NCBI GenBank assembly: GCA_902496125.1
Contig: CABUZU010000017.1
Location: 1-21,786 of the forward strand
DNA length: 21,786 nucleotides
Origin: an uncultured Lachnospiraceae bacterium
GTDB taxonomy: Bacteria > Bacillota > Clostridia > Lachnospirales > Lachnospiraceae
Reading direction: 5' to 3'
Below the pieces are notes generated by a model that was given only the letters and a program-made list of their open reading frames with translations, ran no database searches and was not told the DNA's origin. The position numbers and the translations under genes were made by a program. This document shows, one piece after another, positions 1-7,221 of this stretch. Numbering within the stretch: the stretch's first letter is position 1; each line of letters begins with the position of its first letter.

Positions 1-20
1 AGACACTAAAGGAGAGAACT

Positions 21-827
21 ATGAACCAATTAGAAGTACTAAGAGAGAGTCTAGGTCAGTGTGATGAAATCATCTTAGATGCACTGCTTATGAGAAATCG
101 TATTGTAGAGGATATTATGGCATATAAGGAAGGTCATTCTCTACCGATTTTACAGCCTGAACAAGAAGCCAAACAAAAGGAATGGTTAGAGAACCGAATT
201 GCAGATAGAAGACATAAAAGAGAAATTCAGAGTGTATTTAATTCTATTTCTAAAAATAGTAAGCGTATTCAAGCAAGACGTCTTTTTGATTATAATATTG
301 TCTTAATTGGATTTATGGGAGCAGGAAAATCCACAATTTCTGATTATATGAGTACTATGTTTGCAATGAAGGTTGTAGAAATGGACCAGATTATTGAACA
401 AAGAGAAGGTATGAGTATTTCAGATATCTTTGAGGTTTATGGAGAGGAATATTTTCGTGATGCAGAGACCAATCTACTAATTGAGATGCAGTCCGAATCC
501 AATGTCATTATCTCTTGTGGTGGTGGCGTACCAATGAGAGAGAGAAATGTAAAAGAAATGAAGAAAAATGGTCGAGTAGTCTTACTTACTGCATCGCCAG
601 AGACGATTTTAGGCCGTGTAAAGGATAGTCATGACAGACCCGTTATCGAAAATAATAAAAATGTTGAATTTATTGGAGAATTAATGGAAAAACGTCGTGA
701 AAAATATCAGGCAGCAGCAGATATTGTAATTAAGACTGATAATAAGAGCGTAATGGATATTTGCGAAGAAATTATTCATGAACTATTAGTAGCAGATGGT
801 AGAAAAGATGGAGAAAAAACTAATTAA
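21..827 (+). CDS. aroK: Bifunctional chorismate mutase / shikimate kinase fusion
   Basis: The 268-residue protein joins an AroQ-type chorismate mutase domain (about residues 1-86) to a shikimate kinase (about 90-260). The kinase phosphorylates shikimate with ATP and the mutase would convert chorismate to prephenate, both cytoplasmic aromatic amino acid steps. Kinase marks seen: P-loop GFMGAGKST (97-105), shikimate-binding D122, FRDAE with R146, the glycine triplet 167-169, and lid R206 in DRPVI. In the mutase domain, R8, R25, K36, E49, S80 and Q84 line up with E. coli R11, R28, K39, E52, S84 and Q88. However, Q45 and Q48 stand where D48 and R51 should be, so mutase activity is less certain than kinase activity. 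The start follows AAAGGAGAG at a normal distance. The 3' end overlaps the deaminase gene, which suggests coupled translation. Confidence 0.9.
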   Translation: MNQLEVLRESLGQCDEIILDALLMRNRIVEDIMAYKEGHSLPILQPEQEAKQKEWLENRIADRRHKREIQSVFNSISKNSKRIQARRLFDYNIVLIGFMGAGKSTISDYMSTMFAMKVVEMDQIIEQREGMSISDIFEVYGEEYFRDAETNLLIEMQSESNVIISCGGGVPMRERNVKEMKKNGRVVLLTASPETILGRVKDSHDRPVIENNKNVEFIGELMEKRREKYQAAADIVIKTDNKSVMDICEEIIHELLVADGRKDGEKTN

Positions 828-1215
828 ATTAGCACTAGAGGCAAGGAAAAAATCTTATGCCCCATATTCTAATTTCTTAGTAGGAGCAGCTCTATTATGT
901 AAAAATGGAGAAATTTATACAGGATGTAATATTGAAAATGCTGCATTCACACCTACAAATTGTGCAGAGAGAACTGCTATCTTTAAGGCAGTCAGTGAAG
1001 GAAATACACAATTTGATAAAATTGCAATTGTAGGTGGAAAAAAAGACGCACAGAGTTTAGATTACTGTACGCCTTGTGGAGTCTGTCGTCAAGTTATGAC
1101 AGAGTTTGTAGATGTAGATAATTTTCAAATTATTTTAGCTAAGAATGAGAATGAATATAAGGTTTACTCTCTAAATGAGCTTTTTCCTTTAAATTTTGGA
1201 CCAAAGGATTTATAA
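808..1215 (+). CDS. cdd: Cytidine deaminase
   Basis: This is a small zinc-dependent nucleoside deaminase (about 135 residues, the usual length of homotetrameric CDA) that converts cytidine and deoxycytidine to the uridine forms in pyrimidine salvage. Seen directly: NxENAAFTPTNCAER with catalytic Glu in the Cys-Ala-Glu motif, and PCGVCRQ, which supplies the other two zinc cysteines. The ATG at 808 is preferred because MEKKLIKLALEARK matches the family start; an in-frame ATG at 796 would add four residues. Neither has a strong ribosome binding site. Both start inside the end of the upstream gene, so translation is probably coupled. The last 52 bases overlap the oppositely oriented phosphoesterase gene. 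Confidence 0.93.
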   Translation: MEKKLIKLALEARKKSYAPYSNFLVGAALLCKNGEIYTGCNIENAAFTPTNCAERTAIFKAVSEGNTQFDKIAIVGGKKDAQSLDYCTPCGVCRQVMTEFVDVDNFQIILAKNENEYKVYSLNELFPLNFGPKDL

Positions 1216-1817
1216 TTGGGGTTTGGTTCACATTCAAATATGTGGTAATTATAAGCGTTGATAATTGTGGTATCACCATGCTTAATCACGCGTTTAATAG
1301 AAGAATCATAACACATGTGATTGTGTCCATGGATGAAATACTGGGGTTTGTAATGGTCAATAAAATTTACAAACCCCTTAAATCCTCTATGGGGTAGGTC
1401 TTCGCCGTCTTGAATGCCATAGGCGGGAGCATGAGTTAGTAAAATATCAACTCCATGATGCCATTGAAGAGATAACCATTTTTTACGGATTCTAGCATTC
1501 ATATTTCTATCTGTGTATTGGTTAATACCTGGTTTATAACGCATCGAACCGCCTAAACCTAAGATTCGAATTCCATTATGAACATAAATTTGATCTTCAA
1601 TGCAAAAGCACCCTTCTGGTGGATGTTTTTCGTATTTATCATCGTGATTGCCTCGTACATAGAGTACTGGACTGGTGGTAAATGTAGCTAAGAAGGAGAG
1701 ATAATTAGGATTTAAATCTCCACAAGAAAGGATTAAATCAATCCCATCTAAATATTCTTTTTTAAAATAGTCCCAGTAGTAGGGGGATTCAACGTCTGCA
1801 ATCGCTAATATTTTCAT
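1164..1817 (-). CDS. Calcineurin-like metallophosphoesterase
   Basis: A 217-residue cytoplasmic protein with most blocks of the calcineurin-like metallophosphoesterase fold: D8-V-E10, G33-D34, GNHDD (56-60), T128-H129 and GHNH (164-167). These residues bind two metal ions in phosphodiesterases and phosphatases; the substrate cannot be read from sequence. Motif I is D-x-E instead of the usual D-x-H, so one metal ligand differs. The start lies one base past the end of the upstream gene at 1819, so the two are almost certainly co-transcribed and translationally coupled. The last 52 bases lie on top of the cytidine deaminase tail. Family assignment is firm; function is open. Confidence 0.9.
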   Translation of the reverse strand: MKILAIADVESPYYWDYFKKEYLDGIDLILSCGDLNPNYLSFLATFTTSPVLYVRGNHDDKYEKHPPEGCFCIEDQIYVHNGIRILGLGGSMRYKPGINQYTDRNMNARIRKKWLSLQWHHGVDILLTHAPAYGIQDGEDLPHRGFKGFVNFIDHYKPQYFIHGHNHMCYDSSIKRVIKHGDTTIINAYNYHIFECEPNPNYKSFGPKFKGKSSFRE

Positions 1818-1818
1818 T

Positions 1819-3750
1819 TTATTTTTTTACTCCGAGCTTTTTAACAATTTCTTGTTTTTCTTCTTGAAGGTCCTCTATATTGGGGATTTCACCAACAATG
1901 GATTCACAAAGCCAGTCAAGCTTTATCAATTCTGTTGGGGTAGGAACCTTTCCGTCTTCTTGTTTCATAATATGACCTTGAGCGTATAACACACCTTCAA
2001 ATGGATGAAATCTACCACGCTTAATATCATGTCTTAATAGATTAACGAGTCGAGAAGTACCAATTGGTAAGGTCTTTGAGGTAAGAATATCAATTACACC
2101 ACCAGATAGACCAATCCAGTAATTAATTGCTTTTTGGTTTTTTATATCTTCCTCTGACTTCCAAGTACCATTAATGACACTTCGAATAATTGCTTCATAA
2201 AGCTTGCCCCAGTCACATACGGGCATTGCAAGATTTTCTATCTTTATTTCATCATCTACTTTATCTGCTTTAAACAGTCCAAATTCTCTAGAAGGTGAAA
2301 TTGGAGTGATTAAATCTGAACCACTAATATAGTGAACTCCAATATCGACAAATTCATTTATAATATTAGAAGGAGATTTTAATGTAGACCATCTTAAATA
2401 AACCTTAGCACGAGGGTTGACAAGTTTTGCACCTAATACAAATGCATTGATATTAGCAGTCATTCCATAAATAGGATAATCAGCAATATATCCTATTTTT
2501 CCATCAGCACAAAGAGAACCGGCAATGACGCCAAGTAAAAATTTCGATTCATAGATACGTCCATAATAGGTACGAATCACAGAATGAGGGGCATTTAAGG
2601 AGCAGGTTAAAATCTTAATCTCAGGATGTTCAAGAGCAAATTTAATTGCACTATCCATAATTCGTGGGGTTGTGATAAAAACCATATTGTAACCAAATGC
2701 GACTGCATCATCAAGAGCATTTAATAAGGTTAAATCATTAGAAACCATATCATAGTAAAAGGTTTCAACCTGTCCCTTAAATACCTCTTGTACATAACAG
2801 CGACCAAGTTCATGATTATAAGTCCAGCTAGAGGTTTCTGCTGTTTTATCATAAATAAAGGCTACTTTTAATTTTTTCGTTTCAGGCATGAAAAGATTTA
2901 GTAGATTCGTAGGTTTCGGTTCTGTATCTGGTAAATCCATACGAAGTTCAATACTATCTGCTTTGGCAGAAACAGAGATTTCCTTCCATACTAATGTGAG
3001 TTCTTTTTGGATTTGTGCTACTGTTTGTTCTTTAACTGTTTCATAGTTGTAGATGGATAGATAAGCTAAAAGTGCATCACCATCTGTAAAATTTAGACCA
3101 TGCTCGCCTTTTCGGTTTTTGATTGCTTTTGAAAATTTAATATAGACAGAACGAAAATCTTCACGTTCTTCATCGGTCCAATAATGGTCTTCCTCTATGT
3201 TTAATTCATTTAATAATTCACTAAAACGACCTTCCTTTGAAAAATAGATATAATTAATTAATGATTTTTCAAAGAAACGCATATATTCATAGTAAATGAC
3301 ATTTTCACGGTCTGTCGTTTGTTTGGGAACGACACGAGTTACTTTACCAGGAATACTTACTGCACCTAGGTATTTCATAACACTGACACGTTTATTTCCT
3401 TCCATTACATAGTAATGATTCATAAATTCATAGACAATAATCGGGTCGCGAAGACCTTCTTCTTGCAAGGCATCTGCAAGTTTACTCCATTTTGCAGCAA
3501 ATTCCGATTTGACTTCTAAAAGGGGCATGAAGTTTGCAGCAAATGCATTTCTTCTGCCAACGGTTTTGGTTCCAACAATCAAATTGATTGGGATTTCCAT
3601 TACGCCCATATTTGCTTCCCCTTTTATAATAGAAGAATCAGATAAGATTTCATCTAAGACAGGAAGGTGGGCATAACGACCGCTGCTTAGTAAAGAGCGG
3701 TAATTTTTTTGTCCAAGTTTTAATGCTTTTGTATAATCGGCAAGTGACAT
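1819..3750 (-). CDS. ParB-like domain fused to BMP/PnrA-like ligand-binding domain, cytoplasmic
   Basis: A 643-residue protein with two recognisable parts. Residues about 50-142 look like a ParB/sulfiredoxin-type domain: IPINLIV (53-59), then LADALQEEGLRDPIIV and EGNKRVSVMKYLG (117-129), resembling the ParB box GxRRxxAxxxLG. Residues about 150-270 are charged and probably helical. Residues about 293-600 match the basic membrane protein (PnrA-like) nucleoside-binding family: KVAFIYD, SWTYNHELGR, VFITTPRIMD, YYGRIYESKFLLGVIAG, GKIGYIADYPIYG, INAFVLGAKLVNPRAKV. Family members normally carry a lipoprotein signal and feed an ABC importer. This one has no signal peptide and no adjacent BMP permease. 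I infer an intracellular sensor, perhaps for a nucleoside. The start follows GGAGG. The gene sits between the YesL-like and phosphoesterase genes in one operon. Confidence 0.85.
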   Translation of the reverse strand: MSLADYTKALKLGQKNYRSLLSSGRYAHLPVLDEILSDSSIIKGEANMGVMEIPINLIVGTKTVGRRNAFAANFMPLLEVKSEFAAKWSKLADALQEEGLRDPIIVYEFMNHYYVMEGNKRVSVMKYLGAVSIPGKVTRVVPKQTTDRENVIYYEYMRFFEKSLINYIYFSKEGRFSELLNELNIEEDHYWTDEEREDFRSVYIKFSKAIKNRKGEHGLNFTDGDALLAYLSIYNYETVKEQTVAQIQKELTLVWKEISVSAKADSIELRMDLPDTEPKPTNLLNLFMPETKKLKVAFIYDKTAETSSWTYNHELGRCYVQEVFKGQVETFYYDMVSNDLTLLNALDDAVAFGYNMVFITTPRIMDSAIKFALEHPEIKILTCSLNAPHSVIRTYYGRIYESKFLLGVIAGSLCADGKIGYIADYPIYGMTANINAFVLGAKLVNPRAKVYLRWSTLKSPSNIINEFVDIGVHYISGSDLITPISPSREFGLFKADKVDDEIKIENLAMPVCDWGKLYEAIIRSVINGTWKSEEDIKNQKAINYWIGLSGGVIDILTSKTLPIGTSRLVNLLRHDIKRGRFHPFEGVLYAQGHIMKQEDGKVPTPTELIKLDWLCESIVGEIPNIEDLQEEKQEIVKKLGVKK

Positions 3751-3761
3751 AATTATTCCTC

Positions 3762-4415
3762 CTATTCATTCTGTTCGTTTTCAGTTTCTTCAGATGGTAA
3801 ATATTTTTTAAAGATGCTAAAAAATACCATATCAGAGAGTAGGCAAATGAGTGCAAATCCAAAGAATGCCCAAAGGAAGGCATAAAGCGATAATAATGCA
3901 AGGTCTGAATAAGTATAGACAAAAGGAAAGATTAAACAAAATGCAATGACAATTGTTTTAGGAAAATGAATAAAACAAAGAGCAATTGAAGTTGAATAAA
4001 GTCTTTTTAAAGTATTTTCAAAAGTTGCAATAACAGGAAATACATATAGTGTAAATAAAATTAATAAAACGGCAGCAGCGTAGTAAATATATAGATAAAT
4101 GTTAGCAAGACCTCCAGACATCTGTTTTAAAAATCCAATACCAGTTAACAGAAAGAGAGCACCGAGTAAAACAAGAACCCATGTAATCGTTGCTTGTTTA
4201 AAATTCTTCTTAAAAGAGCTAAAGAAGGTCTTAGTGACACCGTCTAAATTTCCTTTTACTAATTTTAGACAGCAAAAGTGAAGAGATGTCCATGCGGCAC
4301 CGATGGTGATAATTGGGATGGAACAAAGAATAAACAGGAGATTGGCAATAATAACGTCACCAATCTTACCTATTATAATATTGATTTTGTTATCGGGATT
4401 AAAAATACCTAGCAT
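3762..4415 (-). CDS. DUF624/YesL-like integral membrane protein
   Basis: The protein starts MLGIFNPDNKINIIIGKIGD and then has LLFILCSIPIITIGAAWTSL. That pattern (N-terminal phenylalanine-asparagine segment, then a first membrane helix with CSIPIxTIGAA) is typical of DUF624, the B. subtilis YesL family. It has 217 residues and about five hydrophobic segments (roughly residues 18-38, 65-88, 97-125, 135-160 and 165-195), ending in a charged tail. YesL-like proteins often sit beside carbohydrate ABC transporters; their activity is unknown. The reading frame stays open upstream to 4637, but only the ATG at 4415 has a good ribosome binding site (GAAAGGACG) and gives the family N-terminus. It is the first gene of a leftward operon, 11 bases before the ParB/BMP gene, and is divergent from the importer operon. 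Confidence 0.85.
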   Translation of the reverse strand: MLGIFNPDNKINIIIGKIGDVIIANLLFILCSIPIITIGAAWTSLHFCCLKLVKGNLDGVTKTFFSSFKKNFKQATITWVLVLLGALFLLTGIGFLKQMSGGLANIYLYIYYAAAVLLILFTLYVFPVIATFENTLKRLYSTSIALCFIHFPKTIVIAFCLIFPFVYTYSDLALLSLYAFLWAFFGFALICLLSDMVFFSIFKKYLPSEETENEQNE

Positions 4416-4857
4416 AAAAAACGTCCTTTCATGATTTTTTATTATGTTAGTTATTATACATATCTTATAACATCGTACTCTATATTTTTTTGTTAAACGA
4501 ATATGGAAAAGTGTTGGATTAAAAATAAGTGGCTTTCGCTTTTGCAATGGAAAAATGTGTGGTAAATATTTCGAAACGGGTGAAAATGTCAATAAGTGTG
4601 AAAAAAAGGTGAAAATACGAGAAAAAATGACGTGCAAATTGCATAAAAAAGTTTGCTAAAAATATAACAACTGCAAAAAAGTATCCAATAAACCACATTT
4701 CACCATATATTTCCTATGTAAATCTATTTACGGTTTTATAGTTAGAGGTGTAAAATATAAACATAAGTTGCAGTGAAGGAAGCTTGGCATACCGACCCGC
4801 CAGTGGATTTCACCGTATCAATACTTTCATATTAAATAAGACGGAGGACAGAGTAAT
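4416..4857. promoter_or_regulatory. 442-base divergent regulatory region with repeated GTGAAA boxes
   Basis: This gene-free stretch separates the YesL-like operon from the importer operon. The hexamer GTGAAA occurs three times on the + strand (4580, 4598, 4609) and twice on the - strand (4698-4703, 4808-4813). A perfect odd palindrome TGCAA-A-TTGCA lies at 4633-4643. A TATAAT (4453-4458, - strand) is a weak -10 candidate for the leftward operon, without a clear -35. Together these look like binding sites for a regulator, plausibly the AraC-type protein at 8173-9081. No coding region was seen here. Confidence 0.5.
4727..4756 (+). promoter_or_regulatory. Candidate promoter of the sugar importer operon
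   Basis: TTTACG (4727-4732), an 18-base spacer, and TAAAAT (4751-4756) with TG just before it. It lies about 100 bases before the binding-protein start, leaving a long leader. A second candidate, TTGCAT-N18-TATAAC, is at 4639-4668. Both are imperfect, as expected for promoters needing an activator; I cannot choose firmly between them. Confidence 0.4.
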
Positions 4858-6177
4858 ATGAAGAAGAATTTAACAAAAATCTTAGCACTTACACTTTGTG
4901 CAAGTATGGCATTCGGATTAGCAGGATGCTCATCAAACAGCGGAAGCTCAGATGAAACTAAAGCAGCAGCAGGCGATGCTAACGGCAAAATGGAAAGCGG
5001 AACCCTTACCGTTTCTATTTGGGATAAGAACCAGCAGCCAGGACTACAGGAAATTATGGACGATTGGAGCAAGACTTCTGGTGTTAAAGTAAGTATCGTT
5101 GTTACTCCTTGGGATCAGTATTGGACTCAGCTTGAAGCTGGTGCAAGTGGTGGAGATATGCCAGATGTATTCTGGATGCACTCTAACAGCTCTTACAACT
5201 ACATGTCAAGTGGAATGTTAATGGACTTAACAGATGACTTAAAGGATACCATTAGCAATTACAACCAGGGTGTTGCAGATTTATACAAATATGAAGATAA
5301 GTACTATGCAGTACCTAAGGATATCGATACTATTGCATTATGGTATAATAAGAAATTATTTGATGCAGCAGGCGTTAAATATCCTGATGAAAACTGGACA
5401 TGGGATGATTTCGCAGCAGCAGCTAAGAAGTTAACAGATAAGTCTAAAGACCAGTATGGTTATGCTCTTAAGACTTCTAACAACCAGGATAACTGGTACA
5501 ACATCGTTTACTCTATGGGCGGAGAACTTATCAGCGAAGATATGAAAAAATCTGGTATGGATAACGAAAACACAATCAAAGCTATGACATATTTAACAGA
5601 TATCTTAAAAGATTGTGCTCCTGATTATGCAAGCGTATCTGAGAATGGTCCTGATGCATTATTAGAATCTGGTAAGATTGCTATGACTATGCAAGGTGAC
5701 TGGATGGCTCCTGCATTTGTTGAAAATGATTATGTAAAAGAAAATTGTGACGTAGCAGTTCTTCCTAAAGATGCTACTACTGGTAAACGTGCAACTATCA
5801 TTAATGGTTTAGGATGGTCTGTATATGCTAATACTAAGATGCCTAACGCTGCTAAATCTTTAGCTTTATACTTAGGTAGCAAAGAAGCTCAGAAGAAACA
5901 GGCTGAACTTGGTGTAACCATGTCTGCTTTAACCGATACTTCTTATTCAGATGCATGGCAGAATAAATACAAAGATACATTCCCAGGAATTGGTTCTTAT
6001 GTAACGATGTTATCAGATGCTGATTTAATTGCTAGACCTCATTCTGTATCTACTACAACTCAGTGGGAAAATGATTTATCTACTGGATTAGTTAATGCAT
6101 TTAGCGGTAAAGAAGATACAGCAACAGCTTGCAAGAACTTAGCAGAAAAGATGAATGCAACTCTTGCACAGGAATAA
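4858..6177 (+). CDS. ABC transporter sugar-binding lipoprotein (family 1)
   Basis: A 439-residue extracellular solute-binding protein of the MalE/MsmE type, tethered to the membrane by lipid. The signal peptide ends in lipobox LAGC (21-24, Cys24 lipidated), followed by a Ser/Gly/Ala-rich linker. The mature part has the hallmarks of the family: LTVSIWDKNQQPGLQEIM, GDMPDVFWMHSN, YAVPKDIDTIALWYNKKLF and the GKIAMTMQGDW strand. Alpha-galactosidases, an MsmR-like regulator and a galactokinase nearby suggest an alpha-galactoside ligand such as raffinose or melibiose; this is inference. The ATG follows GGAGG (4843-4847). A hairpin after the stop codon probably raises its level over that of the permeases. 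Confidence 0.92.
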   Translation: MKKNLTKILALTLCASMAFGLAGCSSNSGSSDETKAAAGDANGKMESGTLTVSIWDKNQQPGLQEIMDDWSKTSGVKVSIVVTPWDQYWTQLEAGASGGDMPDVFWMHSNSSYNYMSSGMLMDLTDDLKDTISNYNQGVADLYKYEDKYYAVPKDIDTIALWYNKKLFDAAGVKYPDENWTWDDFAAAAKKLTDKSKDQYGYALKTSNNQDNWYNIVYSMGGELISEDMKKSGMDNENTIKAMTYLTDILKDCAPDYASVSENGPDALLESGKIAMTMQGDWMAPAFVENDYVKENCDVAVLPKDATTGKRATIINGLGWSVYANTKMPNAAKSLALYLGSKEAQKKQAELGVTMSALTDTSYSDAWQNKYKDTFPGIGSYVTMLSDADLIARPHSVSTTTQWENDLSTGLVNAFSGKEDTATACKNLAEKMNATLAQE

Positions 6178-6217
6178 TAAATAGAATTAAATGTAACAAT
6201 GTTTAACTGAAAACTAT

Positions 6218-6258
6218 AAAGGGCTGGTGTCCTTAAACTGGAACCAGTCCTTTTATTG
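6218..6258 (+). terminator. Partial terminator/processing hairpin between binding protein and permeases
   Basis: AAAGGGCTGGT (6218-6228) pairs with ACCAGTCCTTT (6243-6253) with one G-U pair, leaving a 14-base loop, followed by TTTTATTG. It lies between the binding-protein gene and the first permease in the same direction. Such intra-operon hairpins commonly let the binding protein be made in excess over the membrane subunits. Confidence 0.7.
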
Positions 6259-6273
6259 TCTACAATTTGTAGA
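6259..6273. repeat. Perfect 15-base palindrome upstream of the first permease
   Basis: TCTACAA-T-TTGTAGA, a perfect odd palindrome directly after the hairpin at 6218-6258 and about 30 bases before the permease start. It could be an operator, or as RNA a small hairpin at the 5' end of the downstream processed transcript. No matching copy was seen at the other promoters in the window. Confidence 0.5.
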
Positions 6274-6301
6274 AACTACTTAAATAAGGAGATGAAAAAT
6301 T

Positions 6302-7204
6302 TTGGCTGATACTAAAGTAAAAAAGAAACTTTCTCCAAGACAGAAAAATGAATTGATTTGGGGATGGATATTTGTTCTTCCAACTTTGATTGGTTTAATT
6401 GTATTAAATATTTGGCCTTTAGTCCAGACGATTTATCAGTCGTTCTTTAAAACGGGTACTTTTGGCAAGGGCAATATTTTTGTAGGTATCGATAACTATA
6501 CGAAAATGTTTGAAACTTCAGAAGTACTACAGTCTTTATGGAACACGATTAAATACATGATTATTGAAGTACCATTTTCTGTTGTTATTGCGTTAGTACT
6601 TGCAGTACTTTTAAATCGTAAGATGATTGGACGTGGAATTTATCGTACCATTTTCTTCTTACCTATGGTTGCTGCACCGGCAGCGGTAGCAATGGTATGG
6701 AGATGGTTATACAATGCTCAATATGGTTTAATTAACCATATCATTGGAAAACAAATCAACTGGGTATCCGACCCTAACATTGCATGGATTGCAATGGGTA
6801 TTATCGGTGTATGGTCGATTTTAGGTTATAACATGGTATTGTTTATTTCAGGTTTACAAGAAATTCCTGGTGACTACTATGAAGCAGCAAGTATCGATGG
6901 TGCAACTGGAATTAAACAGTTCTTCCACATTACAATTCCATTACTTTCTCCAACTATTTTCTTTGTATTAACTACAAGAATTATTGGTGCAATGCAGGTA
7001 TTCGACTTAATCTATATGATTATGGATAAGACCAATCCTGCAATTGGTAAGACCCAGTCTTTAGTATTCTTATTCTATCAGTATTCATTTACATATCAGA
7101 ACAAAGGATATGGTTCTGCCATTGTTGTATTACTATTAGTTGTAATTTTAATCTTTACACTTATCAAGAACATCTTCGAGAAGAAGTATGTATTCTATAA
7201 TTAG
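6302..7204 (+). CDS. ABC sugar permease, MalF type
   Basis: A 300-residue inner-membrane subunit of the sugar importer with about six membrane helices. After a basic cytoplasmic N-terminus comes GWIFVLPTLIGLIVLNIWPL, typical of the MalF/MsmF family. The cytoplasmic EAA loop that docks the ATPase reads EAASIDGATGIKQFFHITIP (194-213). The start is a TTG at 6302, ten bases after AAGGAG; the nearby ATG at 6292 is out of frame and no other in-frame start fits. It pairs with the MalG-type gene 17 bases downstream. No ATPase lies in this operon; the shared MsmK at 14472-15584 is the likely partner. Confidence 0.92.
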   Translation: MADTKVKKKLSPRQKNELIWGWIFVLPTLIGLIVLNIWPLVQTIYQSFFKTGTFGKGNIFVGIDNYTKMFETSEVLQSLWNTIKYMIIEVPFSVVIALVLAVLLNRKMIGRGIYRTIFFLPMVAAPAAVAMVWRWLYNAQYGLINHIIGKQINWVSDPNIAWIAMGIIGVWSILGYNMVLFISGLQEIPGDYYEAASIDGATGIKQFFHITIPLLSPTIFFVLTTRIIGAMQVFDLIYMIMDKTNPAIGKTQSLVFLFYQYSFTYQNKGYGSAIVVLLLVVILIFTLIKNIFEKKYVFYN

Positions 7205-7221
7205 GAAAGGAGAAAAGAATT

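Noticed and set aside
1..20. A stop codon (7-9) of a preceding gene at the left edge
   Set aside because: Only two possible codons precede it; too little sequence to call a gene.
3650..3922. 90-codon frame on the - strand across the YesL-like/ParB-BMP junction
   Set aside because: It overlaps two well-supported genes in another frame, has no ribosome binding site, and its translation looks like random out-of-frame sequence.
4416..4637. Upstream extension of the YesL-like reading frame to 4637 (- strand)
   Set aside because: The added 74 residues are basic, do not match the family start and would run through the regulatory region; the ATG at 4415 has the good ribosome binding site and family N-terminus.
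6191..6206. TGTAAC then TTTAAC at 6191-6206 as another WalR-like box
   Set aside because: Spacing is four rather than five and the second half-site is off consensus; it lies inside an operon with no promoter nearby.
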